Assembly (NCBI GenBank): GCA_035771165.1
Contig: JAWNZC010000013.1
Location: 2,004,501-2,068,500, forward strand
Length of the DNA: 64,000 nt
Direction of reading: 5' to 3'
Source: Paragorgia papillata
Taxonomy: Eukaryota > Cnidaria > Anthozoa > Scleralcyonacea > Coralliidae
Under the pieces are notes generated by a model that was not told the DNA's origin, ran no database searches, and worked only from the letters and a program-made list of their open reading frames with translations. The translations under genes were made by a program, and so were the position numbers. This document shows positions 1 through 11,993 of the stretch, one piece after another. How positions within the stretch are numbered: position 1 is the stretch's first letter; every line of letters starts with the position of its first letter.

Positions 1-858
1 TATTGCACAAGTTGAGTTTTAAATGTGAGATTGTTAGTTTATGATAATTTTAGGTTTGTAGTGCTGTTGAGATGTAATATTTTTTTCATGTAAAGTTTTT
101 GTGAAACAAATATATATTCAAATTGGCTTTTTTTTTTAAATGTTGTGTTATTTACTTTGTACTGGTAAAAATGTCAACAGGTATGGCACCTCTCCAAGAA
201 TCTTAGCAGCTATCAATCGTATTGAGCCAAACAGTTTGCTATTAAAGACTGGCAAAAAATGCATTACTGGTAAATGGATAAATTTGTTACCATCTGGTAA
301 ATGAAAACTTTCTGACATATTGAGGGTGAAAGCAAAGTCACCATGTTGGACCAAATAATGAATGTCAATATTTTTGTTTATATGAATTTTTCAACCAAAT
401 TTGAGAATACTTGCAAGAGCTCCATATTCACTTAGGTGACATCATGAACTTTAAAATCATAGACAAAAACAAGAGTTTCTACAGGTCAGCATTTAATTGT
501 ACCTAACTTTACAGAAAATAATAATTATTACATGTAAGTACTGGTGGTGTCACTTAAGGTAAATAAGATACTGTATTTTCCTTAATTAATTTCCTAATAA
601 GTAAACAACTATTTCATGCAAAATGTGTTCCAAATATGAAATAACTTCTCATACTAATGTAAAAGTACATGTATGTTGCACAAAAGAAAATACAAAGTCC
701 AGTACTTGTTCATTATAATTATATTTACATGGCTATACAGCATATTTTGGTCAAACAATGTATATATCTTGTTTGAAATTGTTCTCCGCAATAATTGTCT
801 ATTTTCTACAACAAGACCCCATGTTGCAGCTTTGGCATTGGAGCTACCCCTGCTCATT
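1..858. other. AT-rich flank, no supported gene
   Basis: Low-complexity AT-rich sequence downstream of the MEAF6 stop codon. Short open frames exist on both strands but none has recognisable domains, convincing splice borders or repeat structure. Part of it is probably MEAF6 3' untranslated sequence. Confidence 0.4.
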
Positions 859-3717
859 TCAATCATCGTCCTGAAATAATAAGAGATTAGAAAAAAAAAA
901 GACTCAGCCAAATTAGCACTATAATGGTTAGTTTCAGGGACATAACAATAGATATCCACCATCATGACATTTTTGCTAAAAATTACAAACCTCTCCAGCA
1001 CTAGCATCAGAAGACCTTGATGTGCCCTTCTTTATTCTTAGTTCGATTTTTCTAAAAAAAATTGACAATACAGTAGAGAACATGAATTTGTGCACCAAGT
1101 ATTATAGCGTACTGTAGATGCAGTGCTGATGGTGATTTAACCTTCAACTCCCACCATGTCAAGAAGTCTCCCTTGATGAGTAAAATCATCTGGCATTAGA
1201 GCAAAAAATAAAAAGTGCCAAATGGCAACCAGTACTACATTTGTCAAAAGTTTTTAAAATTCTTACTGCACCTTAGTTTTTTCATTTTTCTGATCTTCAT
1301 ATGGGAAGCTAAAAAATGAAAGAAAGTTAAGGTAAATTTTATTCATATTTTCTTTTTGCATTAATCCTAGAAAAACCTGTAGTTTGTTTACCTTTGTGGA
1401 CTTTTCCAATGTGATTATGCTGTAAGGGTTCTAAACTCGTTGACGGTTCTCCTGCCAATGGATAAGAAAATATTACCAACAGGAATGGAGCAGGCATGAA
1501 AAAGGTGATATGGTATACAGTGCTAATAATTGTCTTAGTCTGTTGAGTTGCCTAACTTGTGGTTTCGGCATTGAAGGTTTCCATTTGCTTACCTGAGCAG
1601 CCCCAAACCTAACTACTGAACACTTCTCCAACCCTCTTTGCAATATCGATTTAATGCAACATTGCAATTTTGATTGGTATTGGATTCAATCAGCAACTTG
1701 CAAACGCTTTATCACGATTCCTCAATGGGTTGCTTAAAATACTGGTTTTAAACATCGAACAACACATAAATGTGATGTTACACTTGAAGGTAATGGCTCT
1801 AACTTTATGTAGAATTTTGCATTATCCAAAGTTTGGCATTTAAAATTATTTTTAGGGCAACCCATTGAAGAATCGTGATAAAGCATTTGCAGGTTGCTGA
1901 TTGAATCCATCAATCAAAATTGCAATGTTGTGTATCAATATTCCAAAGTCACATGCAAGAGAACATCCGGTTTGACTATAATATCATGATCTACATGTAA
2001 ACAAGCTAGAATTATTCTGTTCATTTGCACGATACTTACTGATGGCTCTTTCAGGTTCTGGGTCTGCTAATCCACCTCTTGTGACAGCCTTGGGTTTTAA
2101 AAATAAAGTTTAGCTTAGTAAATACCGTACATACGGTACACCCAGTAACTACAGTAATGTTGTTTTTCCCAAACTAACAAACACTTACAGCATGAGATGT
2201 GATTGATGATTTTGAAAATAATCGTTCTGCATCTTTAAATTTTCTGTGCTTTCTTTCTAACTTGGTAGATGTGCTTCTGTGAAGAACAATGTAAGCACAT
2301 GGTGATTACAGTACTTTCTTTGTTACTGTATTGATAAGTCCCCCCAAACCCTAGAAGCAACGACTTACTTGTTTGTCATCAATCTGTCCCATCCACGGAT
2401 GATATTACCATACTGTTGGGTGTCTTCCAGGTAGCTCCCTTCAAATGCATATATCTGCCTTTCTAAGTTTGCTAAGCTTTCCTGGAATAATTGAAGACAA
2501 AACAGAGATACAACAAAACTGAGATAACATAGATCTGCTAAAACAGCCACATCATTTGTTTGCCCTTCTTTATTATGCTAAAAATTGCACTGTTGCCCTG
2601 TCAAAAGGCCTTGTCACCAGTCACAACATACCCCTAATGCACCCCCCTCTCCGAATGGCACCAATTGGGGTGAAAGGGTTAAACTAACTCTTAGTTTTAC
2701 GCCACATCCATTATGAGAAGCAGGCCCGGATTTACCGATAGGCTTACCAGGCTATAGCCTGTAGGCCCACAATTTGGACGGCCCACGTTTTGGGATGAAA
2801 AAAAAATAAATTAATTATTCTACTTCATAGAAATATTTCTTAAAAATGAGGAGAAACTCTGTTAAAAAATGGGATTTCAGACCTTTATATTTTGCTCAAA
2901 AGTGTCCTCAAAATGCAGGAAATTCTGTAGTTCAGAGACCCAAAATTCAAAACTAGAAATTCCGGGGGAGCATGCCCCTGGACCCCCTCGAAATGTGTCG
3001 TCACACTTAGCCTGTAGGCCCAAAATTGGTAAATCTGGGCCTGATAGGAAGTTAAACATGGCCGAGCAATGTAAATCATAAGACTCCTGTGAGAAGTAAT
3101 CATGGGCCAAACTGACCTGACAACCTGCATGTTTGGGTCACCACCCAGGGGCCAGGCTCTCCCCCCCCCCCCCCCAACCACCCAGGCCCTCTGCCCCCCT
3201 TTTTAGGTATAAAAAAATCTATCCAACTACCCTAGCAATCTCATAGTGGCATAATTCTGCTATTCTGAGATTTGTTATAAATTTAAAAAAAATTAAAAAA
3301 GACAATGGACGAATATGGTAAGATTATAAAATAATGTTATTAATGTATGTTTATGCCTGTAGCTAAAAGACTTGAGGCTTTTAAAACACTACGTTTAATC
3401 CTTTATAACGGTAAGTTTAAATTAATATCAATTCTAGCCTTATAGATTGGATATAACCTATTAATATTTCTGTGCGAAATTCTGAACACTTCAATCACAT
3501 TCATTCACACAAAATGGCGGCAAATAATTTCTGGTATATTACGCTAGCAAAGGACGAATTAACGACCTATCTTCAAAATTTCTTCACTATATGTTTCCTA
3601 ACAAGACGGTTAATCGGTCTCTCTATTATTCGCCCAACTTACAGAAAGTTCTTGACGCCTTTTTACTAATTCTGCGAGTTCTTGTCTGGTATCTGGAGCT
3701 TTCCCAGCGGTCGCCAT
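859..3717 (-). CDS. MEAF6: MEAF6 (Eaf6 family) histone acetyltransferase complex subunit
   Basis: Small coiled-coil subunit shared, in known animals, by the NuA4/TIP60, HBO1 and MOZ/MORF acetyltransferase complexes in the nucleus. Exons on the minus strand: 3717-3643 (ATG at 3717), 2481-2369, 2276-2189 and 2088-2040, then probable tail exons 1308-1267, 1051-991 and 870-859 (TGA at 861-859). Signature stretches are [17 protein letters not shown] in exon 1, [18 protein letters not shown] in exon 2 and [16 protein letters not shown] in exon 3, all nearly identical to vertebrate MEAF6 as I recall it. The first three junctions are phase 0, 2 and 0 with GTAAGT donors. The tail (KIELRIKK, then an acidic EDDD end) resembles the basic C-terminus of the family, but exon 2088-2040 ends in phase 1 while 1308-1267 needs phase 2, so at least one tail exon or border is missing or wrong. 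A second in-frame ATG lies slightly upstream in exon 1. Confidence 0.93.
2721..3043. mobile_element. hAT-type MITE in MEAF6 intron 1
   Basis: 323 bp with terminal inverted repeats beginning CAGGCCCGGATTTACC and ending GGTAAATCTGGGCCTG. The flanks ATGAGAAG and ATAGGAAG match at 6 of 8 positions, an aged 8-bp target duplication as expected of hAT elements. Open frames inside it are element shadows, not genes. Confidence 0.75.
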
Positions 3718-3811
3718 ATTGGAAGGCAGAGCAGTCATTGCTGATGGCCTGGAACTAGACAGAATCGGAACCCCCACCCCCCAACCACAACCCCCCGGAA
3801 ATTTCAACATG

Positions 3812-4160
3812 TCCTCCTACCTAGAATTACCAATAATCAGTAAGTGTGAAAAGGCCTTGAATTACCAATAATTGGTAATTGTAGGTAATTCTCTGTCCCA
3901 CATGCGGGATGTTAAACTTGAACACATAAAGCTAAAAATCCTAGAGGGTGTTTCCGGAGGGTTGTGGTTAGGTTTAGGTCAACCGGGGGGTTGTGGTTAG
4001 GTTTGGGGTTTCCGGGGGGTTGTGGTTAGGTTTAGGGTTTCCAGGGGGTTGTGGTGTGGGTTGGGGTGGTGGGTTGGGAATTAGTTTTTTAAAATTAACG
4101 ATTATTGGTAATTCTAGGCATTTCACACTTACTGATTATTGGTAATTCTAGGTAGGAGGA
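3812..4160. mobile_element. MITE with about 40-bp inverted ends and a G-rich core
   Basis: Arms at 3812-3851 and 4121-4160 are inverted copies beginning TCCTCCTACCTAGAATTACC. The core (about 3950-4070) is a tandem repeat around GGGGGTTGTGGTTAGGTTT. The element sits about 95 bp upstream of the MEAF6 start codon, so it may lie in or next to that promoter. Confidence 0.7.
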
Positions 4161-5370
4161 TATGCTGGTCTATCATAGAGGTTGTAGAAGTCGTGCGGCC
4201 ACAGTACTACTTTTCCGGCCATCTTCATACGTGTGATCAACCTAGTGTCCTTTTGAAGCTTTATCCGGCCCAAACAAAACTGATGCCCTTTTGAAGCTGT
4301 AGCTAGTTCCCCTCCAACATCAACTTGCTTCCTACACCACTGAATAGACATAGCGCTTAAAAACGCATTTATAGTTTAAGGTAATCATCTAAACGTTTTT
4401 CTTATGGGGTGTTTATTTCGAGAGATTGGAATCAGACTTCTTAAGATGGTAAGAACGCAGCTCAATGCTAGCTAACTTTTTTGGGAAACCTAACATTTTA
4501 TGCCTATTCTCCTAGAGAGAGCCAATTCTCATGAGCGTTGTTTACATGAAAACTTCCAGGCCTTATAGGAGGCCAAGTCTTCTCGAGCTCTTGATTTATA
4601 TATGGAAAACTTCCAAACCTCCTAGACGAGATATCGCCGTGGGAGGGCAGCTGGCCTTTTTCTCATATAAACCAAAACAAGGTCGCATACGAATGGACAT
4701 AAATAATCTTTTATTACTTGTAGTAGTGTTTATAAGGCTTATTAAATTTTTTAATTAATTCTTAGGAGTAAGGTGGCAATTAGTAAGGGTTTTCAGTAGC
4801 GCACAACCAAAGAGGGAAATGAGGTCATTGAGGTAGAGGGGGGGGGGGGGGGGTTCAGTGTGGCCTCGCTCACTCTCGCTGAGTAGCATGTAGAATTTGA
4901 GCCGTTGTAGAACGCCTAAATATACGCCACTTTCGTAACAGTGATTAATTTGAATATTCTTAATTTGTGTGCATCTTAATCAGCCTTTCTAGCCTCGTTT
5001 GTGTGTCTGCAATACACTGAAGAGTCTTTGCTTCATAACTTTGCCAGAAAGGCTCATTTAGATGCACATAAAAGAATATTTAAAGCGAAGGCCTTTATGA
5101 AAGTGGTCTATGTTTATGTAGTAAATAAACTTACCCCTTTGAAGTCTTGTATATTTACTTTGACTAAAACGCTAGGCTAGACCGGCGTCAAAGAGAATTC
5201 ATAAATATTTAAGAAACTGTGAAAAGCCTAGAACAATTGAGTTTATACAAACTAGAAAAGAACTTGTAAGCGGACAAGTATTATACTGTACTACAGTACT
5301 ACATGTTGTATATTTGCATTACTGTATGACTGTTGCTAGTAGAGAAAAAATATACTCGAACGCGTATAGT

Positions 5371-5640
5371 GTGGTGATGAAGTGTCGTGAAAACTGCTCC
5401 CGTATAGGATTTGAGTGCTAAAGTTGATCTTCTTTGACTATAGATGTCAAACTATCCGAAAATGACGGGGTTCAAATTTTTGACCTCTCAATATATAGGG
5501 GGGTCGAGGGGTCGGAAAATTTGAACTGCATTTTCTGATAATTTAACACTTAGTCAACTCAAAAATGAAACAAAAATCAATTTTGCATGCAAATCCTACG
5601 GGAGCTGTTCAGTTTCATGACACTTCATATCACTCTATCA
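5371..5640. mobile_element. Decayed inverted-repeat element
   Basis: The left end reads GATGAAGTGTCGTGAAAACT and the right end AGTTTCATGACACTTCAT, inverted relatives. A second inverted pair around GATGTCAAACTATCCGAAAA lies at 5446 and near 5710, so two related palindromic pieces overlap here. Confidence 0.5.
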
Positions 5641-5757
5641 GAGGGCCGGGCGAGGATTGAGTCACTCCTGTAAATCGAAGAGTCGAAAATTCGAACCCCA
5701 CCATTTTCCGATAGTTTGACATCTAGTCAACTCAAAAATACTTAAAATCACTTTATA

Positions 5758-5838
5758 CCGCACTAGCGACTGGAATTCGAACCGCGACGTAATTCGGTTT
5801 ACAAATCCATGCACGTTGCTATGTGAGCTACGAGGTCG
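5758..5838 (-). repeat. tRNA-like (SINE head) fragment
   Basis: On the minus strand an A-box-like GTAGCTCACATAGC is followed after about 35 bp by GGTTCGAATTCC, a good B box. The stems do not close into a clover leaf by eye, so a tRNA-derived SINE head is likelier than a functional tRNA. Confidence 0.35.
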
Positions 5839-6985
5839 TAGGATCATTGGACTTTATGCTAATGTTTTCAAAAGAAAGCAAATTGGGAAAGGTACGGAAT
5901 ACAGACGTTTTGAGCGGAGTCCTTCATCACATTTTACTCCGATCGTCAGTATTTCGTTATCAAAACTATCAATCTCGACAGTTTATCATCTTTTTTTTTT
6001 CTCTATTTAAAACACTGTTTACGCGGCACTTTGCCTTTTTATTTGATAAAACAGACTAGTTTTTTTTTAATATCGCCAGTTTAATTTATTTGTTCTTGTT
6101 CTATCTGATCAGTAAACAACGTCTAACGTTTCGAGCGAAGGCCCTATACGCGGTTCTCTGTTTCGGCAGTATATCTAACGGCTAACCTTACTATATTTCC
6201 ATTGTTGTTTCAACATTGTCTACGCAGCACGGCTACTTTTATTTCACTATTTGGATTATTTCACCGCTGCGACCATATTAAAACCATCTAGATAAACTTA
6301 AAGGAAGTTATGTTAACAGCTATATATATAGACCCCGAAAATAAATCGTACAATTATACTCGATCAGACAGTTCTAATTAATATATTTTATAATAAAACA
6401 TGCATGCGCATATGGTCATTTTTGAGACTCCTTGGGCTGGAATACTCGAGTTTAACTGGAAACTGGACCAATTTTCCTTAACCCCAATCGCGAAATCGAT
6501 CGTTTCCCTTGCCGGTCAGACCAATTCGATTATCTATGTGATTGAAAAACGCCATAATCATAGACACGGAGTCTGCATGACCAACGCCCTATACATGTAT
6601 AACTCGCCATTTATATACTGATGAAAAGCTTTGGGTTGAACTGACTTCATCAGGATTTCGTTGTTTAAAATTTTGGCACCATGTAACGCACAGCCTCAGA
6701 TATAAAATGATTTAATTAATTAATTAATAGTTTTGCGCAAGACAAAAATGATATGTGAGCAGGGGAAAAGGAAACAATATTGTGAAAACGTTAAAGGAAT
6801 AACGGTCATTAGTGCATTTTCTTCCAAACTATATTTAGTCCAAGGTTTAGAGTGCGTTACATCCATAATTTTAACCATGTTGAGTTGAATTTGTCCATTA
6901 GTTTTTTCAAGCCTTGCGTCGGTCCTAGTCATGACACTGTCGGGTCTTTAATATAACGAGCACCGTGATTTAGTTTTATGTCAGT

Positions 6986-8086
6986 TCAGTAGGCCGCCGT
7001 GGTATTTCTCCATGTGCTAGCAGCGGTGACTGCCATATTTGCCGAGTCCCTCTTTGTACGAATACCAAGCACCTGTTTAATCGCTCTGCGGAAGGTCACG
7101 TTAAATACGGTGTACAAGATCGGGTTTAGGGCGCTGTTCAGATTTGTCAACCAAGCGCTTGCCACGAATAAACTCGAAGGCCACATACATTCGTAGCTCT
7201 TTATCATCAAGCACATTGTCGTTATCGTATACGGAAGCCAACAGACGGAAAACGAGCCGACTATGACCAGAACCAGTACAGTAGCTCTGGTCTCCTTCTT
7301 CCTTCGTAGTTTAGCCTTTGCGATCGCCTCGAGTTCGAACGCGCTTTTCTCCGCGTCGGGAGCATCGACACCTGCGTTCACCGTCAGTTTTCTTATATTT
7401 CCAACTTTGACGTCTACTTTCCGGTTCTGTTCGAGTGCTGTCTTCAATATACCCATGTTAGACCCAGTCATTAGAATCAGCGGAACGAAGACGCTAAAGA
7501 CGCAATAAAGCAAGGTCGTTTGAAAACTGATGCGCCAATCTGCGACACAGATATGATTGAACCTGTAAAAGGCAAACTCGGATATCAGAAACGGTAGAGA
7601 GGCCAGAACGACCGCTATGAACCAAACCAGAACGATGGCGGCCAAAACCCGATTGGGCGTCATCCAGCGTTGATGGTGAAACGGGTAGCGTATTGCTAAG
7701 TAACGCTCGATACTGACGAACGTCAGCGTCCATATCGACGCCTCGCTGAACAACATCAATATGAATCCGTGATATTTGCACATGGGCTCGCCAAACACCC
7801 AATCCACAGTAACGGATGTGATGAGCGTGAAAGGCATCCCGAGCAGGCCGAAAAAGAGATCGGTACAGGCGAGGTTCACAACGAACGCATTCGTGAACGT
7901 TTGTAGCGGTCTGTACTGATAGAAGCCGACAAGTATCAAGGCGTTACAGGCCACGGCCATTACGATGATTACAGACAATGTTCCAGCTTGTATCACTGTG
8001 TCGACCATGGTCTGAGCAACGAGCGGCTCAGTGATGTTAGTCGTGGCCATCAGTTCCTTTAGTTTCCCGCCAATAATAGCCTTCAA
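6986..8086 (-). CDS. Orphan class A (rhodopsin-family) GPCR, single exon
   Basis: A complete 366-residue seven-transmembrane receptor without introns, predicted at the plasma membrane. Visible landmarks: NLACTD with Asp2.50; a Cys at the start of helix 3 and a second in ECL2 (HICVADW), which would form the conserved disulfide; ERY at the end of helix 3; a basic third loop ending RRKKETRA; CWLPY in helix 6; NPILY in helix 7. Position 3.32 is Leu, not the Asp that binds amines in monoamine receptors, and position 7.43 is Asn, not the opsin Lys, so neither a typical amine receptor nor an opsin is indicated. The third loop is moderate (about 55 residues). The first ATG gives a short N-terminus with one NIT glycosylation site; a second Met 12 residues on is also possible. 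The ligand cannot be assigned. Confidence 0.92.
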   Translation of the reverse strand: MKAIIGGKLKELMATTNITEPLVAQTMVDTVIQAGTLSVIIVMAVACNALILVGFYQYRPLQTFTNAFVVNLACTDLFFGLLGMPFTLITSVTVDWVFGEPMCKYHGFILMLFSEASIWTLTFVSIERYLAIRYPFHHQRWMTPNRVLAAIVLVWFIAVVLASLPFLISEFAFYRFNHICVADWRISFQTTLLYCVFSVFVPLILMTGSNMGILKTALEQNRKVDVKVGNIRKLTVNAGVDAPDAEKSAFELEAIAKAKLRRKKETRATVLVLVIVGSFSVCWLPYTITTMCLMIKSYECMWPSSLFVASAWLTNLNSALNPILYTVFNVTFRRAIKQVLGIRTKRDSANMAVTAASTWRNTTAAY

Positions 8087-9042
8087 AATTTCCGGTAACT
8101 TTACGGCGCTGTGGGAGAACTTTGTATTTCAAGTTTTCCAACTGGCTAGGCAAATATTTTGTCGGTTGTATTAAACAGTCGTAATTTGTCGTTCAAAAGC
8201 TCTTTGTGGAATAAGTTATCCAAAACGATAGTAATATATAGCGTGTTTTATCAGTTCATCAGATTTATACTGACATGCACTGTCATTGTATGATAACAGT
8301 ACACCGAAAATGTCAGTACTACACACGAGCAGTGTATTTTTATATAAAGTGTATTTAACCAAGTTTTTTTTATTATTATTTCTTTGGATACGATGTAAAT
8401 TCAAAAATTCTGTTGTCATACATGATTAATATATCATGCGGCATCTGAAGCAACAATTTATTAGTTGACGTTGTGTGTGTATATATATAATGTCTTGTCA
8501 ATTCCCATATCATATGATTTTCTTTGTCTGTCGTGGGGTCTTTTTTGAGTATATACGTATAGCTGTATAGTAAACCAAGACTTCCAAGTTTCTTTTTGCT
8601 CCGTCTCGTCGAAGGCTGCGATGTATTGAGTGAATCGTTCAAATATACTGCAATATTCTTAATACTGTAATCATGCAGTCCACCCGACAGACAAATATTA
8701 GCAACTGACGCCGAGCAGTAATTATTTATCTGTAAATAATTCCAAGGTAGCAATTTTCTTTTTGGGCTAAGCAGTTTAAAAACGACGAATGGAGCGCGAG
8801 TTCACCGTGTATCCAATTATGTCAGGATAAACGCGAAATGAAGCAGGTGCAGCTATATCGCGTCCTCTGTTTTGCTATGTTAATTAGATATATAACAAAG
8901 ATTTATATTAAACGGTGTGAGCAAGCTCTCGGTGCCGGAGAGAACTAATATTAAGTTTTTGAACAACCTAGCTATAGCCACGAACGAGCAAGTTCTGTTT
9001 GGTGAATAACCGAAGTCAAATACTTTCTCATATACTATTATA

Positions 9043-9205
9043 CACTGCGGCAAATCCCCAAAAAACTTGTTTTAAGAAAAAAATATACTTGTTTTAAGAT
9101 TTTCTTGTCGCGTCTCCAAGATAATAATCTTAGTGGGTTTTCTTGAAATCCGCTCAAAACAAGAAAAATTATCTTGACAGGAATTGGAGGGTTTAATTTG
9201 CAGTG
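9043..9205. mobile_element. Tc1/mariner-like MITE
   Basis: 163 bp flanked by TA on both sides. It starts CACTGCGGCAAATCCCC and ends GGAGGGTTTAATTTGCAGTG, imperfect inverted ends. The interior has several TTGTTTTAAG/AAACAAG words. Confidence 0.55.
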
Positions 9206-9451
9206 TACGCGAGAGCGAAAGAGGAATTGTTATCTAGGGCCGCGGGCGTTACAACACATCAGATGTGAACGAGGAAAAAGAAAAAAATTTCGTCTTTTCC
9301 AAAAGACTTTAGACATTCGGTACAGGCACAGCTGTACTTACTGTAATACTTATGCATGCATGTGGTTTTACAACGCCAACACAAACAGAACAGTTTTGGC
9401 CTAGTCAGGGAGTCGAAGGCAATATATATATATATATATATACGCCTACAT

Positions 9452-9605
9452 TCTAAAAGCTCACTCACGCTCACCCTCATGCACACTCACACTCAGTGAT
9501 TGAGTGGCCCCTCACACTCAATAAGTGTCCCAACTCAACACTCAATAAGTCTCCTCCACTCACCCTTACTGAGTATGAGACTACACTCACTCTCCAACCA
9601 TTCAA
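9452..9605. mobile_element. Half copy of an ACTCACTC-rich MITE
   Basis: Runs from ATTCTAAAAGCTCACTCACG to CTCTCCAACCATTCAAT. The same ends recur at 23123-23640 and 57270-57500, where both inverted halves are present; here only one arm remains. Confidence 0.6.
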
Positions 9606-9835
9606 TATAGAGGTGTGCGAATCCGATCCGAATCCGATCGGATTCGGACTAAACTTTTATCGTTCGGATCGGATCGGATTTTGTTGTTTTTTTCTCGGAT
9701 CGGATCGGGTTTTGACATCTTTAGACATCCTTACCCATCCTTACCCATCCTTAGTCCTCCTTAGCCCTCCTTAGCCCTCCTTAGCCCTCCTTAGGTCTCC
9801 TTGCCCATCCCTAGCATTCCTTAGTCCTTATATTG

Positions 9836-10920
9836 CGACCAATTTTGGTGGTTATTTTGACCTTGTTATTTTCCGGTGGTTATTAGGGACCAATTTTGGT
9901 GGTTATTTTGACCTTGTTATTTTGTTGTGGTTATATGTTAGGGACAAATTTTGGTGGTTATTTTGACCTTGTTATGTTGCGGTGGTTATTAGAGACCAAT
10001 TTTGGTGGTTATTTTGCGGTGGTTATTACGGACCAATTTTGGTGGTTATTTTGACTTGGTTATTTTGCGGTGGTTATTAGGGACCAATACTGGTGGTTAT
10101 TTTGTAGTGGTTTTTGGGACCAATTTTGGTGGTTATTTTGCGGTGGTTATTAGGGACCAATTTCGTTCGTTATTTTGCGGTGGTTACTAGCTAGGGACCA
10201 ATTTTGGTGATTATTTTGACTTTATTATTTTGCGGTGGTTATTAGGGACCAATTTTGGTGGTTATTTTGCCGTGGTTATTAGGGACCAATTTTGGTGGTT
10301 ATTTCGTCCTTGTCATTTTGCGGTGGTTCAGTCAAAATGATTCCACTGGCAAGATCATCTATTCCAAATAACTCCTCAGCAAAAAAAAGTTGGACACCAC
10401 AAAATACTGCTGTTCAATTTAGCCGCAACCCTAACCCATCTATTTGCAATAACCCCAAAGCAAAAAGAACTGAGCCACTGCGTAGAACTGCTGTTCAATC
10501 TAGACGCAATTATGCGGATTTCCGTTACAAATTTCTGGATCAAAATTACTCCACTGGCAAGATCATCTATTCGGAATAACTCCTCAGCGGTGGTTATTAC
10601 GGACCAATTTCGATGGTTATTTGGATTTTGTTATTTTGCGATGGTTATTAGGGACCAATTTTGATGGTTATTTTTGCGGTGGTTATTAGGGACCAATTTT
10701 GGTGGTTATTTTGCGGTGGTTATTAGGGACCAATTTAGGTAGTTATTTCGACCTCGTTATTTTGCGGTGGTTATTAGGGACCAATTTTGGTGATAACTTT
10801 GACCTTGTTATTTTGCGGTGGTTATTAGGGACCAATTTTGGTGGTTATTTTGTCCTTGTTATTTTGCGGTGGTTATTAAGGACCAATTTTGGTGGTTATT
10901 TTGACCTTGTTATTTTGTAT
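9836..10920. repeat. About 51-bp minisatellite with a foreign segment inside
   Basis: Tandem units contain GGTGGTTATTAGGGACCAAT and TTTGACCTTGTTATTTTGC with many partial and shortened units. At 10325-10583 the array is interrupted by a segment whose two ends carry a directly repeated stretch containing CCACTGGCAAGATCATCTAT, with another repeated word (CTGCTGTTCAAT) inside. Open frames here are periodic artefacts. Confidence 0.85.
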
Positions 10921-10991
10921 AGCTAGGTATAGCTGTCTATAGCTGTGTATAGCTGTGTATAGCTGTGTATAGCTGTGTATAGCTAGGTATA

Positions 10992-11056
<65 letters not shown>
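10916..11056. repeat. 12-bp TATAGCTGTG tandem and TA dinucleotide run
   Basis: About six units of TATAGCTGTG-type repeat (10916-10990) are followed by about 28 TA units (10999-11055). Confidence 0.9.
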
Positions 11057-11058
<2 letters not shown>

Positions 11059-11109
11059 ATATATTATGATTACATGACGTTTTTGATTTTGGTGCGCGAA
11101 AATAACCCA

Positions 11110-11183
11110 CAGCGCGTGGGCATCTGTGGCGGACTCGAAAGACGCGCGGGGGACTGAGTCCGCCACAGGGTGCCCACGCGCTG
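11110..11183. repeat. GC-rich hairpin upstream of IBTK
   Basis: Arms 11110-11135 (CAGCGCGTGGGCATCTGTGG and on) and 11157-11183 (ending TGCCCACGCGCTG) pair with few mismatches around a roughly 20-bp loop. It lies about 190 bp before the IBTK start codon. It may be a tiny MITE or a structured 5' leader or promoter element. Confidence 0.65.
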
Positions 11184-11375
11184 CCAAGATGGACTCCCTG
11201 TGATTTGTGTAACAGTTTCAAGATGGCGGCCGAAACAACATATTTCGTGGTTGATGTTACAACTTCATTTATTTCTCCCTTCTTCGCTCTCAATACGTCG
11301 AAATACCAGTCATCCTATGTATTTTACTCTTGATACTTGCCCTGGTTTGCTTAATTATGGCTTGTTGAGAGATCC

Positions 11376-11863
11376 ATGGACTGTACGTCCAATTGTCGGT
11401 TCGCCGGTCATGCTGACGTGGTGCTATCAGCTGTGACACGTGAAGAGTTGAACGACATCAAGGGCTTTGTGAAATATTTCTGCGAGAATGGATCTAGGGC
11501 GCGCGACTCGTTTGGACGAAATGCTCTTCACGTGGCTGCCTCGTGTGGCAAAAAGGATGTCGTTCAGTGGCTGTTGGACGTTGGACAACTTGGGGTTGAC
11601 GACAAGGACTTTGAATCTGAATGGACTGCCTTACATCGTAGTTGTTACTACGGCCACCTTTCATGTGCTTTGCTGCTTCTACAAGTATGTTTGTTTGTCT
11701 TAGATTTCTCAGTTGACTTTTGATCATGACCAGAGGGGTGCGAGTCTGACCTGGATCCGAACTGGATCGGTCCGTCATCTAGGCAATCAATGAAAATCAA
11801 TGATTGGAAAGTCAATCGAAATCATTCAATCAGTCGATCGATCAGTCAATTAATCAATCCATT

Positions 11864-11901
<38 letters not shown>

Positions 11902-11902
11902 C

Positions 11903-11941
<39 letters not shown>

Positions 11942-11954
11942 ACAATCATGCAAT

Positions 11955-11993
<39 letters not shown>

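Larger units (their letters stand above)
4161..6985. other. Intergenic region between MEAF6 and the GPCR
   Basis: No supported gene. It holds a G homopolymer near 4836-4854, a decayed inverted-repeat element at 5371-5640, a tRNA-like stretch at 5758-5838, and at 5850-6250 pieces of repeats (words such as GAAGGCCCTA and CTACGCAGCAC) that recur near 18.3, 21.3, 25.2 and 42.5 kb. A minus-strand open frame at 4351-4148 is not recognisable and has no splice support. Confidence 0.4.
8087..9835. other. Intergenic, repeats only
   Basis: AT-rich sequence upstream of the GPCR with no supported gene. It contains a short TA-flanked element (9043-9205), a TA dinucleotide run (9421-9441), an ACTCACTC-rich MITE piece (9452-9605), a palindromic GATCCGATC tract (9612-9720) and a degenerate CCTCCTTAG tandem (9720-9830). 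Confidence 0.5.

Noticed and set aside
4148..4351. Minus-strand frame beginning MSIQWCRKQ near MEAF6
   Set aside because: No recognisable domain and partly bounded by a MITE end; may be an upstream exon but nothing supports it.
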